DNA of 64,000 nucleotides from Coniella vitis (Eukaryota; Ascomycota; Sordariomycetes; Diaporthales; Schizoparmaceae), in contig WUJK01000002.1 of the NCBI GenBank assembly GCA_011317545.1, forward strand, positions 2,542,001-2,606,000, given 5' to 3'. Shown in pieces: positions 11,538-21,415 of this stretch (within the stretch, counting starts at the first letter, position 1; each line of letters starts with the position of its first letter). The position numbers and the translations under genes are program-made. The notes beneath the pieces are model-generated. The model ran no database searches. It was not told the DNA's origin and was given only the letters and a program-made list of their open reading frames with translations.

Positions 11538-12451
11538 CTTGACTGTAGTAGGAACGTGTGCGTGTACGAGAGCGTATGGGAGACGAGAAGGGGGCCCTAC
11601 GGCGATGCACCAGGAGTGCTAAACGCCACTATGTACTGGTGGCCCGTAGGCAGTGTGGGTGGGATTCGGCTTGAAATGATCAAGGTAGTATCCGCAAAAC
11701 CCGGAGTGAGATTTTTCAAGTGTGTCAAGATCTGAGGTATTCAAGGCAAAAGGTGCCGCGAAGCTTTCTTTGTACGAGCCGCTGTCAGCGGGGTTTGGAT
11801 GGTGGTGTTGTGGATTGACAAGCTTAGTATTTCACCGCAGGCAGGTGCCAATGACGAAATGCAGGGCCCCTGTATCTACCGTGTTATATTTAGTCGCCAC
11901 CCTGTGTAAGTAGGCTGGCTATTATCAAGCGCAACAGCTATATAGTAAGTGCACCAGGACTTTTGTACTATTAATTCAAAGAGACACTTTTATATATACG
12001 TATAATATTTAAAGAAAACAATAATATACTATAATATATTTTATTATATATATATAATTTTTTTTAAAAACAATGAAATATTTAAATTAATTTAATTTAA
12101 AACTTTTTTTACAAAATAATATATTTAAATATCTTTGCTGAATTGTTTATTTTCTTAAACTATCATTGTTTATACAGCCTTTTTCTTTTATAGAAAAACA
12201 TTCTTTAGAAAACAATATCTGTCTTCCGTTAAAGAGCGCGGGAACAGATTAATCAAACGCTTCATATACAGTTCCAGAAAGTAACAATAAGTTACAACAG
12301 AATATGGTCCAGTCAGAGTGTAAAATTGTCACTTCCGTAGGTGGGACATAGTAACTTTCCTAGGACAAAACGAATCGGGATATGTCCTGCCTGAAGATGA
12401 CTTAGAAACAGACTTGTGCCTTCAACCGCGAGTTGGTACGCCAGTGCGTTC
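11538..12451. other. Spacer with an extreme AT-rich core
   Basis: A 914-bp spacer between the UFD1 5' end and the 3' end of the coiled-coil gene. The first 350 bp would be the UFD1 promoter. From about 11965 the composition drops abruptly to nearly pure A/T. No coding frame is supported. Confidence 0.5.
11965..12215. repeat. AT-rich islet
   Basis: About 250 bp, mostly A and T, with TATATA runs (near 11990 and 12045) and TTTAAATTAATTTAATTTAAA-like near-palindromes around 12080. The flanks on both sides are of ordinary composition. It could be a relic of C-to-T mutation (RIP) of a repeat, an ARS-like element or a scaffold-attachment region; the sequence alone does not decide. Confidence 0.7.
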
Positions 12452-14476
12452 TTAGGCACGATCTTCGACTCGTGCTCGCTTCTCTTGTCGGTTTTGATGC
12501 TGCTCTGGCGCACCTCTCTTTCTCGGGTCATCTGACATGTGACTTGACAGTTTTGCGGTCCAATTCCTGAGAGGGATCTGTCGCTGCGTTGTCTCTGATT
12601 GCCATGCCTCGACCCTAGAAAGTCTTTCATGAAAGTTCTGCATATCTGGCGAGAGCATAGATGGAGGCAGTCTTTTGAGATAGTCCAGAATTATGCTTGC
12701 CATGTCCTGCGTGGTTATATTCTGGAATTGCTTGTCCAGGTTAAGAGTCATGCCTTCCGTGGCCGCGCATTTCAGGTCAACCTCGTTGCGCCAAATATCG
12801 AAATCGTGACGCAGATGTGTGATCTGGGATGTGACAGCCTCGAAACGAGAGGAAATGGCTTCCCCATTCACCACGGGGGCTATCTCCAGGGGTGGCGGGT
12901 CTCTGGCAACCACAGAAGCTGTTGGCGTTTGGTTCGTTTCTTTGGCTTTTGTCTTATCCGCCTCTAAGGCCTTCAATCGGTTGTCAAACTGATCAGTGTC
13001 TTCCTTCATGCGGCTGCTGTATTCTTGAATAAACGAAATAAGCTTCTTCGAAAGGTCCACAAATTTGCCATCCAGTTCTTTTTTCACATCGGAAATGCCG
13101 TTGTTGTCGTTGCCAGCCCGCTTGACTTGACCAGTTTGCTCTTGGACTGCTGATTTTAATTGCTTGAGCCGTGTTTCTAAGCTTTCCCACGAGGGATAAA
13201 CCAGTACTTTCTTGACGGCTTCGCTGCATTCCTTGAAGTTAAAAGCTGCGATTTGGGAGCCATACTCATTCACTCGCCGCTCCAGATCCGCCAACTTTTC
13301 TGCTTGGTTGGCATCCATGGCGGCATAAGAATGAGTTGCCTCTAATTGTTGTGTAACAGCAACAATTTGCCCATCGGTGCGTTCCACAAGGGATTTTAGG
13401 CTTGGAACCTGGTCTTGTAGTTCCGAGACTTGAGTGCACAAGGCTGTGCTGTCCCTGCTTAAAGATTCTATTGACTTTGCTTGAGTCTCATAGAGCTTTT
13501 CGCGAGAACGCATTGATTCAACTTGGTTGGCCAGCTCGCTCAGTAATGTCGCCTGCTTCTTGTGCTCTTCCGCAAGAGCCTTCTGTTCTTCGACAAGATT
13601 CTTGCGCTCCACGGCAAGGCTCTCTCGCTCTTGGGTAAGCTTGTTCAATATTGGCGCTTGGCTCTCTCTTTCCTTGGTGAGCTTTTCTATGACGAATGCC
13701 ATATTTTCTCGTTCCTTGGCGAGTTCCTGGAGCATGTTTGTGCGACTTTCTTTGAGAGAGAGGACTTCCTTTTCCAGCACTTCAACGCGGCCATTAGCCG
13801 TGGCTGTTGTCTCTTTCACGAGCTTTAGCACATCTTGCTTGACGCCGTCGATAATCTGGCGCGTCTTGATTTCGCCAACGGGCAAACATTCGACAAGCTT
13901 GTGGGCTAGATTGTTATGGACTTGATCGCGCAGTGCCTCGACCTTGGCCAATTCATTGTCGTAAACTTCCTCCTGCTTCTTCCATGATGCCCGTTGCCTT
14001 TCCATGGACTCGACTATGGCGGGAAAGCGACTTTCCCCAGCCCTTTTATAGTCACTTTCCCTTCGCTGAAAGACCTTATACTCGTGATCCTTTCTGGTGG
14101 ACCATTTGACTTGGTCCACCATGACATTGTGAGACCGACACAGAAGCTTGGCAATATCTGCCTCAGCCTTCTCGATACTTTTCTTATCGGGCTGCACATC
14201 GGTGCGGGGCCACGTTGCTTGTGTTGCTCGAGAATTAGGAGAATCACGGCCACGATCTCGCTCGCTTGGGCGGGGGCGGTCCCGGTCCCGGTCCCGGTCA
14301 TCAGGATACTCACGACTGTCGCGGCTATCGCGGTCGTCTCGGTCGCGGTACGTATGGCTGAAAGAGTGTCGACTTGTGGGAGACCCAGAGATAGGGCTTC
14401 TCTTATCGCCCCAGTCTGAGTTATCCCAGCGACCTGAAGGCCTGCGCCCGTGATGCGAGCTGCTGGACCGGCTCAT
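12452..14476 (-). CDS. Coiled-coil protein with RD/RS-rich N-terminus, function unknown
   Basis: A single open frame of 674 residues starting at ATG 14476. Residues 1-90 are disordered and rich in Arg/Ser/Asp, with alternating RDRD and DRDS units resembling the RS/RD tails of splicing-linked proteins. Residues about 95-510 are Lys/Glu/Leu-rich with heptad character (for example KEVLSLKESRTNMLQELAKE and EKLTKERESQAPILNKLTQE), predicting long coiled coils. A degenerate LTKERES/LTQERES unit repeats near the middle. The last 25 residues are basic (KRGAPEQHQNRQEKRARVED), a likely nuclear localisation signal. I do not recognise a named family. A structural or scaffold role in the nucleus is inference only. 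It is divergent from RVB2 across about 0.9 kb. Confidence 0.85.
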   Translation of the reverse strand: MSRSSSSHHGRRPSGRWDNSDWGDKRSPISGSPTSRHSFSHTYRDRDDRDSRDSREYPDDRDRDRDRPRPSERDRGRDSPNSRATQATWPRTDVQPDKKSIEKAEADIAKLLCRSHNVMVDQVKWSTRKDHEYKVFQRRESDYKRAGESRFPAIVESMERQRASWKKQEEVYDNELAKVEALRDQVHNNLAHKLVECLPVGEIKTRQIIDGVKQDVLKLVKETTATANGRVEVLEKEVLSLKESRTNMLQELAKERENMAFVIEKLTKERESQAPILNKLTQERESLAVERKNLVEEQKALAEEHKKQATLLSELANQVESMRSREKLYETQAKSIESLSRDSTALCTQVSELQDQVPSLKSLVERTDGQIVAVTQQLEATHSYAAMDANQAEKLADLERRVNEYGSQIAAFNFKECSEAVKKVLVYPSWESLETRLKQLKSAVQEQTGQVKRAGNDNNGISDVKKELDGKFVDLSKKLISFIQEYSSRMKEDTDQFDNRLKALEADKTKAKETNQTPTASVVARDPPPLEIAPVVNGEAISSRFEAVTSQITHLRHDFDIWRNEVDLKCAATEGMTLNLDKQFQNITTQDMASIILDYLKRLPPSMLSPDMQNFHERLSRVEAWQSETTQRQIPLRNWTAKLSSHMSDDPRKRGAPEQHQNRQEKRARVEDRA

Positions 14477-15388
14477 GATTGTGTGAAAAGAAAAAAAGAC
14501 AAGCCTACGTGATCGCAGAGGGGATGTTGAAAGCCCGACAATGCCGGGCTTGGCGGCTCATGTATTTCGGCACGAGTTCTTTACTATGATGAGGTGCAGT
14601 AGGGAGAACAAGGATAGGAGGATGAGAAAGGAAAACGAATAAAGAAGAGGTGAGAAACGTATCGGTGCTCTGCCTGTCCTTTTTTATGTCGGTCGCAAAG
14701 TAGCCCCGCAGAGGCATGTTCGATGGCGCTTCGCTACAAACCGTCGGTGGAGTAGCGAAAGAAGCACGCGGTGTGCAGGGAGGAATAACAAAAGAAAAAG
14801 AAAAGTATCTGCGCGCAAACGGAACGAGAAGATGCGAGGTGCTCAAGTACTGGTATCATTTGATGGCGCGCGCATATTTCTCGGCAGGTACTTTACGCGT
14901 ATAGCAGGGGATGAAGCTGGCAGTAGCAACCGTTATCGCAAGTACCCTTGATGTGACACGTATTTTTGCGACCCTGACTTCACGTCGCTGAACTCTGGCG
15001 CGTTATACAGCTCATCAGGCGCTGCGCTGCTGTGAAGAGACTTGAACCGAATCTGTGAGGTGCAACCTCACGACGTTAGTGCCAGACTCCACTACACCTT
15101 CCCCACATGCAAAGGTATCCAGGTACCAAAGTACTTGACGGTACGTACCCTTGACGCGCGCTCCAAATTTGTCTAAAGGCGCCCGCGCCGAACGACTTGC
15201 AAGCAGAAGCAGAAGAGGCTCTCCATCAGCTCTCTTTGGTGATCCTTCGCGTGCGACAGCACAACATAACACCCATCCATTACCAATAACCACCAACCGC
15301 CAGAGGAGAGACAAACAATCCACACGACTTGGTACCCAAAGCAGCAGTCTGTGCCCCAAAAGTCTGCTCATACAAGGTCTCAGCAACC
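14477..15388. other. Divergent promoter region (coiled-coil gene / RVB2)
   Basis: A 912-bp spacer between two divergently transcribed starts. It contains an ACGCGT hexamer at 14895-14900, KpnI-like GGTACC words around 15120, and a CCTTGACGCG word at about 15149 that also occurs upstream of ORC5 (21311). No coding frame or RNA gene is supported. Confidence 0.5.
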
Positions 15389-16960
15389 ATGGCTGCGGTT
15401 CGTCTTTCCTCTTCCTCTGATTGCGTTTTCTATGCTTGGTTGTGTGCTTCCCATGCTGACGTGCAACACTACCCAGCCCGTTGTCACCGTCTCGGAGAGT
15501 AAGGAGCTCCGAGGCATTAATCTCATCGCCGCACACTCCCATATACGGGGACTTGGTGTCGATGCAGACACCCTCGAGCCTAGAGCCGCCTCTCAGGGCC
15601 TTGTCGGTCAGGAAAAGGCCCGCAAAGCTGCTGCCGTGATACTGGAGATGATAAAGCAGGGCAAGATTGCAGGACGCGCATGTCTGATTGCGGGCCCTCC
15701 AAGGTACATGCTCCCAAGAATACATTGTTAAAACAAGAGACGATGATGTGCTGACGCGTGCGCGCGTACCTTGCTGTTATTTGCAGCACAGGAAAGACTG
15801 CCATCGCCATGGGTATGGCTCAATCGCTCGGTCCCGACGTACCCTTCACATCACTCGCATCGTCCGAAATCTTCTCCCTCGAAATGTCCAAGACGGAGGC
15901 GCTTACCCAGGCCTTCCGCAAATCCATCGGCGTACGGATCAAGGAGGAGAGTGAAATCATGGAGGGCGAGGTGGTTGAGATCCAGATTGACAGAAGCGTT
16001 ACGGGTGGCGCCAAGCAGGGCAAGCTGACCATCAAGACAACCGACATGGAGGCAATTTACGACATGGGTGCCAAGATGATTGACGCCATGACCAAGGAAC
16101 GCATCATGGCTGGCGACATTATTTCGATAGACAAGTCTTCGGGCAAGATCACCAAGCTCGGTCGCTCGTATGCGCGATCGCGCGACTACGATGCTATGGG
16201 CGTAGACACCAAATTTCTGCAGTGCCCAGACGGCGAGCTGCAAAAGCGCAAGGAGGTCGTCCACACCGTCACACTGCACGAGATCGACGTCATCAACTCG
16301 AGAACACAAGGGTTTCTCGCCCTCTTTGCCGGAGACACAGGCGAAATCCGCAGCGAGATTCGCGATCAAATCAACACCAAGGTTGGTGAGTGGAAGGAAG
16401 AGGGCAAGGCTGAGATTGTGCCCGGTGTGCTGTTCATCGACGAGGTCCACATGCTCGACATCGAGTGCTTTTCGTACATCAACCGTGCTTTGGAGGACGA
16501 ATTGGCACCAATTGTCATAATGGCAAGCAACCGCGGCCAGTCGCGCATTCGCGGCACCGACTACAAAAGCCCCCACGGCTTGCCTCTGGACTTCCTCGAC
16601 AGAGTATCCATCATTCAGACACAGCCATACGACCAAGAGAACATCAAGCAGATTCTATCCATCCGTGCCACGGAGGAGGAAGTCGATCTCTCTCCAGATG
16701 CACTCGCCTTGTTGACCAAGATTGGCCAAGAAGCTGGGCTGCGGTACGCCAGCAACCTCATTACAACGTCGCAACTGGTGGCTGCCAAGCGGCGCGCAAA
16801 GCAGGTTGGCGTGGACGACGTTCAGCGCAGTTTCAAGCTCTTCTATGACCCAGCAAGAAGCATTGCGTTCGTAGCCGCCTCAGAGAAGCGACTTATCGGC
16901 AACGACGGCGCCGTCGACTTTTCTGTTCCCAACGGTGCAGACAGAATGGACATCAGCTGA
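15389..16960 (+). CDS. RVB2: RuvB-like AAA+ ATPase 2 (Rvb2/Reptin)
   Basis: Three exons: 15389-15397 (only Met-Ala-Ala), 15477-15703 and 15787-16960, giving 469 residues (human RUVBL2 has 463). Joining them yields the canonical N-terminus PVVTVSESKELRGINLIAAH. Walker A GPPSTGKT is at residues 76-83 and is split by intron 2 within the Ser codon. Walker B LFIDEVHMLD has its DEVH at 297-300, and the ASNRG sensor-1 segment follows. The insertion domain II (ESEIMEGEVVEIQIDRS and beyond) is intact. Rvb1/Rvb2 hetero-hexamers serve INO80, SWR1, TIP60/NuA4, R2TP and snoRNP assembly. The first 5' splice site is GTTCGT, off consensus, but frame continuity and the conserved start support it. Rvb1 is not in the window. 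Confidence 0.97.
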
Positions 16961-18045
16961 TGGAGCTGCTTAAGTTCGGCAAATTACACGAGGCGAGAGA
17001 GGGAAGCCTTGCCAGGAGGGAAGAGAGCCACAAAGCAAGGCGTTTCGGAATGTCAAGCTCCATAAGCAAATTTTTTCTTTCATGGCACGGATGAGGGTCT
17101 TGTAATAGATGATTCAATGTTGACACAGAATCCCCTGGGACGGCGTACTATGGATATACGAATAACAAAAACAATTTATACTTGCTAGCACAATTGACTA
17201 AATTGCTATGTTTCCCCTGCTCTTTATATAATACATCAAATGGGCATAGAACAAGGAGGTAAAGGACACTTTCTAAAAATCTTATGCCTCTGCAAATCTC
17301 GTACAAATTCTTCGCCTTGACCTCAAAGAACGTTATATGGCCCATAATATCTTGTCTATCATGAATCTAGTTCCCAGTATGCAGTTTGATTCGCGCGTTG
17401 TCACGACATGCGTTCGGATGCCCCTTGAGGCGGCCAAGAAGAGGAACCAAAACATCAAAGCCTCGCTCTGGATGGTGTGTGATTTGCTTGTGATGTGTCA
17501 CCTGTCCTGCTTGTCATATATGGTCTAGCAGAGTACAGCACTGGCACGATATGGTCTCGGTGGCGGCCTGGCCTAAGCCCGATATAATCGGTCCATTTTC
17601 TTGAGTTCCTTGAATAAGGCGAGGCCGCTGTTGGAGGCCGCTGGATCAACGAGAACCAGAGGATCAAACCCAGTATCTGCACACCTCGATATTCGGCGTC
17701 GGTCTTATGTTTCTGCTAGCTCAAAACAGAATCAACGGCTGATCTCATGAATTATGTTCATGTTTCTAGCAGGCGCTTTCTAAGAAACTTTGCAGAGCAT
17801 TGATGTGTAGAGGTTGCTCCGGTATGCAGCTGGTCCTCGTGTTTGGAGCGACTCTGAATTTGACACTGACATTGTCCGAGAAGCAAGATATCGCAGCAAG
17901 GCTTGAGCATTGTGTGTTAGACGTTGTCCTCTGATCCGCTCATTGTTGTCGGTGCGATAGCAAGGAGGCTGGCGCAGTCCTGGTGTCGCATGACTATTTG
18001 TGATAGCGAGTTCTCTGGATGTAGCTATGTACAATAGTTAAAATG
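16961..18045. other. Convergent 3' spacer (RVB2 / Zn2Cys6 gene)
   Basis: A 1.1-kb spacer between two 3' ends, AT-rich around 17150-17300. No coding frame, tRNA or repeat is supported. Confidence 0.5.
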
Positions 18046-19728
18046 CTAGCTTTGTGGTGGAGAGAGACTTTGCGAATAATTCGCGGAAGGAGTCGAGGCT
18101 TTGACTTTTGTGGCATTTCCAGTTGTACCAGACTCTGAAGCCGCGTCGTGCGGGTCCGGCACCCAGCCCTTTTCGTTGACATATGACACTGGCTCACCAT
18201 GGTCGTTGACCAGTTTCATACAAGGCAGAGCTTCGGCACGCTCTACCGAGGGCTCCCAAGCGTGGTTTCCTTGGATCAGCTTGGCCAACTCAACTCTATC
18301 ATGGATATGGATAGCCACCCGAGGGACATTGAGATATGACTGCCATTGTGCAGGCAGATAATCTATAATGTCCTCAATGGCCCGGTAGGAAATGTCGTAG
18401 AGCCACCAGACGTTTTCTACCATTTTAAGGAACAGGAGGTAGTGTGCCAATATGACGAGCGTTCTCGGACGGCGCTTCTTGGCCAGTTCGACGAATGGTT
18501 TTGGCAAAAACGTGAACCAGGTGATGGTACGTAGGCTAAGCACAGGACTAAATCCAGCCTCGAGCTCATGGTATAGCCCCCCAAGATACTTGAGAGTCGC
18601 GTAGTAGACCTCGATATCAGGATAGTCTGGGTCGTCAGGCTTGATCGAAGTGATCATGAAGAGGAGATTGGGAGGTGTATGTAAAGCCGCTTGGTTTAGA
18701 TCAAAGGCAGGCCGCTGGAAGAGCTTCTCTAGGCCAGACTCGTAGAATGCTTGCGCTGGCAAAAAGTCAAAGATGAGGCCGATTCCACGCCACACCGTCA
18801 TCCAATCCAATATATACAGGCGCTTCATATCAGTTTCCCTAAAGATTTCCGAGGATAAAGCGCACAGAAGGAGTGAACATGAAAGTAGCGCAGGGTAATC
18901 TCTTGGGTTCGGGTTTTCGATGGAATGGCGATATCCAGCGAAGGCTCGTGTTCTATAAGTTAATACCTTGGACACGGGCACCGGAATTTTGAGGTATTGC
19001 ATGTGTTGAGCAGACAGGGCCAAGATACAGTCCATTAGGAAAGGGCTCTGGAAGGCGAATCGGACGATTTGCGACCTGAGAATACTATCGATTTCCGGCA
19101 TCTTGCCTGTCGTCTCCACATTGAAAGACGAATAAGTTTCTGTTGTGTAAAACCAGAGCAGCTTCATGTCGTACTGGTCTATAGTTCCAAGTGCCGTTGA
19201 CGGCTCGTCGACGATGCTGACTTTGCCTCGCTCGTCATCAGGGGTCGAACTGTCGCGCCAGTCAGAGCGAGATATTGACTGTGGGGCCAAGGGGGACTTC
19301 TGGGCCAACTGGAGGGGTGTGGATGTTTTCACTGCAGCGGCGGTCTGCTGGGGCAGTGGTGAGGCGGATGATACCGAAGGCCAGGGCACGGCAAAATGGA
19401 CGCCGCGGGGCCTTGAAATCGGAAACGCAACCGGCGCGGGAGCAGCTGGCGTTGAAGGCGCAGGATCGGCCCTCGATGCGGCGCGCGACTGGGCTGGGTA
19501 GTTGCAGCTCTCTTTTCTCAGGGTGCAGTTGCCGCAGGTAGGTTTCTGTTCGTCACACTTGACCTTGCGTGCCTTGCAGTTGTGACAGCCCCAGCGGGAC
19601 TTGCGGTGCGGTCTCTTTGCGTGGTAGGGCTTTTCATCGGCTTCAGCAGGAGGAGTAGGCGGCATTGTGGGCTGGTCAGCGTCTCGGGGAGGAAGACGGT
19701 TCACAGAGATCCGGTCGGCAGCCACCAT
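18046..19728 (-). CDS. Zn2Cys6 (C6 zinc cluster) transcription factor
   Basis: A single-exon frame. The first true ATG is at 19728, with purine at -3 and G at +4; the frame stays open further upstream but begins only with GTG. That gives 560 residues. Residues 48-75 form the zinc cluster with spacing C-x2-C-x6-C-x6-C-x2-C-x6-C (start GCHNCKARKVKCDE), preceded by the basic KRPHRKSRW. This arrangement is typical of fungal regulators with a CHNCKxRKVKCDE core. The rest has Ala/Pro-rich linkers, then an alpha-helical middle and C-terminal region (MDCILALSAQHMQYL; SCSLLLCALSSEIF) like the fungal-specific transcription factor domain family that includes sterol-uptake regulators. The target pathway cannot be deduced: no metabolic cluster adjoins it. 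An alternative start is the Met at 19665. Confidence 0.9.
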   Translation of the reverse strand: MVAADRISVNRLPPRDADQPTMPPTPPAEADEKPYHAKRPHRKSRWGCHNCKARKVKCDEQKPTCGNCTLRKESCNYPAQSRAASRADPAPSTPAAPAPVAFPISRPRGVHFAVPWPSVSSASPLPQQTAAAVKTSTPLQLAQKSPLAPQSISRSDWRDSSTPDDERGKVSIVDEPSTALGTIDQYDMKLLWFYTTETYSSFNVETTGKMPEIDSILRSQIVRFAFQSPFLMDCILALSAQHMQYLKIPVPVSKVLTYRTRAFAGYRHSIENPNPRDYPALLSCSLLLCALSSEIFRETDMKRLYILDWMTVWRGIGLIFDFLPAQAFYESGLEKLFQRPAFDLNQAALHTPPNLLFMITSIKPDDPDYPDIEVYYATLKYLGGLYHELEAGFSPVLSLRTITWFTFLPKPFVELAKKRRPRTLVILAHYLLFLKMVENVWWLYDISYRAIEDIIDYLPAQWQSYLNVPRVAIHIHDRVELAKLIQGNHAWEPSVERAEALPCMKLVNDHGEPVSYVNEKGWVPDPHDAASESGTTGNATKVKASTPSANYSQSLSPPQS

Positions 19729-20395
19729 GGCTAGAACATCAACGTCACTACATACACAACGGTTTTGTAGTGTCACGCCCTGTCGCTACCTATGAGGCAG
19801 ATGAGCAGGAGATCGGCAAGACTGGGCCTAGCGTAGTGAACGCGGCGGACGGATCTTGGCATAGAAAGAGGACAGAATGAAGTTGGTGATGGTGAGGACC
19901 AGTTCAAGACCGAGCAGGGAGGCGGATGGAGAAGGAGATGTTGTGGTATGAATTTGGCCAAAGGGTAAGCGAACGAGCGCGCGAGGGAGAGTTCAGTGAT
20001 GGGCCAGTGCCAGGCTGAAGGCCAGAATTGTACATACTACTGACGGCGGTAAACTGAACTCGCGACTGGGCGGCCATGCGACAGCCGCGTGCAAAGGTGG
20101 CACCTGCAGCAGGACTGACGGGCCAGAGCGGGTGGGTCTGGAGACAAAGCGAGGAGCCGACGCAGATCACGTACTACTAATGTACTGTGCAGCGTGTCGC
20201 TGGGTCGATAATGAGATGTGTGTGTATTCAGGTACTGTGGTGTTGCGGTTCAGAGGCCTGAGTGAATGTGGAAACTGGCTGGCCTTGTTGGCGATGGCGG
20301 AGGGGGAGAAGAGCGAAAGGAGGAAGAGTACGACAGGCCTGCGGGAAGGAAGGCTGCATCCAGTGCAGTTGTATACGTCAGTAAGCACCTAGGTG

Positions 20396-20405
20396 GGTAC
20401 ATGGT
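20396..20405. repeat. CACCTAGGTG palindrome, copy 1
   Basis: A perfect 10-bp palindrome, repeated identically at 20619-20628 in the same spacer. Confidence 0.8.
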
Positions 20406-20618
20406 TATCAAAAACTCTGTGTAATTGACGGCAGACTTAGTACTTGCCTAGCTGACTAGCCTAGACATGAGCACCTGGGCAGTAATTGGGGGCAACGGCG
20501 ATGAGGGTCGTGATTGTCAATCAGGTCCTCGGGGCGCAGTTGCGGCTTCATGCCAAAGCGCTGTATTATGTACGATAACAGCAAAAGGGCCCTACTATAA
20601 AAGTACAAAGTACATACC

Positions 20619-20653
20619 CACCTAGGTGAGTACTATGTACATACCTAGTACTC
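20619..20653. repeat. CACCTAGGTG palindrome copy 2 plus GAGTACTA hairpin
   Basis: The second CACCTAGGTG (20619-20628) abuts an inverted repeat: GAGTACTA at 20628-20635 and TAGTACTC at 20646-20653 with a 10-nt loop. The 8-bp stem is perfect. It could be a protein-binding site or a cruciform; function unknown. Confidence 0.75.
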
Positions 20654-21315
20654 GGGCTGCACCTTCCGTTGCCCCCATCCCGATTGCCCCGGGTCCGCTG
20701 AGCATGTACTGCCCAGGTAAATAGGTGCCTGCGGACAGCAAAATGTGGGGTCTTCGCAGTTCCTCACTCAGGTCGTGTCCATGGAGGCGATCGATACATT
20801 GTGACAAGGAGAACACCAGAGGCCCTCAACTCGAGCCCGTAATGGAAACTCTGCGCTATCAGGTCGAGCACCTCAGATCTCGGATACTACATAGTATGTA
20901 TCATCGTATGGCAAGAAGCACACGTCGAACATGCCTCGGCCCTGCCCGCTTGCCAATTATTTTTGTGGCCCCACGGCACAGACAATGTCGATCAATGCCG
21001 CCCACCCTTCCTCCGTCAATCCCCCATGTGTTCTTGGCCTGGCGGGTCCAGACTGTGGCAGGGCACGCCTTCGTCCTCGACACCCAGGCGGCCATGATAT
21101 TGGCGCGCGGGCAAGGGTACAAAGTCTGACTCGCAGTGACCTTTCAGCTGCTCTGGGACTGCCCTGCTGAATATTGTGAGCCAGAGGTCGGCCAAGTTGC
21201 GTGGGCTAGGGATCAATGCTACTATGCACTACCTAGGTCCACAGTACCATACGGTACAAACTTTCTTCACCTAGCACTGCCTGGCGTAGGTAGTGTAGAG
21301 GTACCCTAACCCTTG

Positions 21316-21321
21316 ACGCGT
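21316..21321 (+). promoter_or_regulatory. ACGCGT (MCB-type) box upstream of ORC5
   Basis: An MluI cell-cycle box hexamer about 95 bp before the ORC5 ATG. In yeasts ACGCGT is bound by MBF at G1/S genes. A role here is inferred from position and gene function. Confidence 0.45.
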
Positions 21322-21407
21322 CTGCGGGTCGCGTTCTCTCATGCCTCTGTACGGACCTCCAGGCAATATCGTCAACTTTTATAAGGATTGACTCCTTCGT
21401 AGATACC

Positions 21408-21413
21408 ACGCGT
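21408..21413 (+). promoter_or_regulatory. Second ACGCGT box, just before the ORC5 start
   Basis: A second MCB-type hexamer, ending two bases before the ATG at 21416. Being so close to the start codon it may lie inside the transcript, which weakens the promoter interpretation. Confidence 0.35.
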
Positions 21414-21415
21414 CA

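Larger units (their letters stand above)
19729..21415. other. Divergent promoter region (Zn2Cys6 gene / ORC5) with palindromic words
   Basis: A 1.7-kb spacer. No coding frame is supported. It carries several short palindromes (CACCTAGGTG twice, ACCTAGGT once), a GAGTACTA/TAGTACTC hairpin at 20628-20653 and two ACGCGT boxes close to ORC5, each listed separately. The rest is presumably 5' flanking sequence of both genes. Confidence 0.5.

Noticed and set aside
13527..13925. Long plus-strand frames opposite the coiled-coil gene
   Set aside because: They are antisense shadows of a biased, repeat-rich coding strand.
15758..15786. In-frame ATG before the second RVB2 splice acceptor as an alternative start
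   Set aside because: It lies in the intron and would delete the first half of the Walker A motif.
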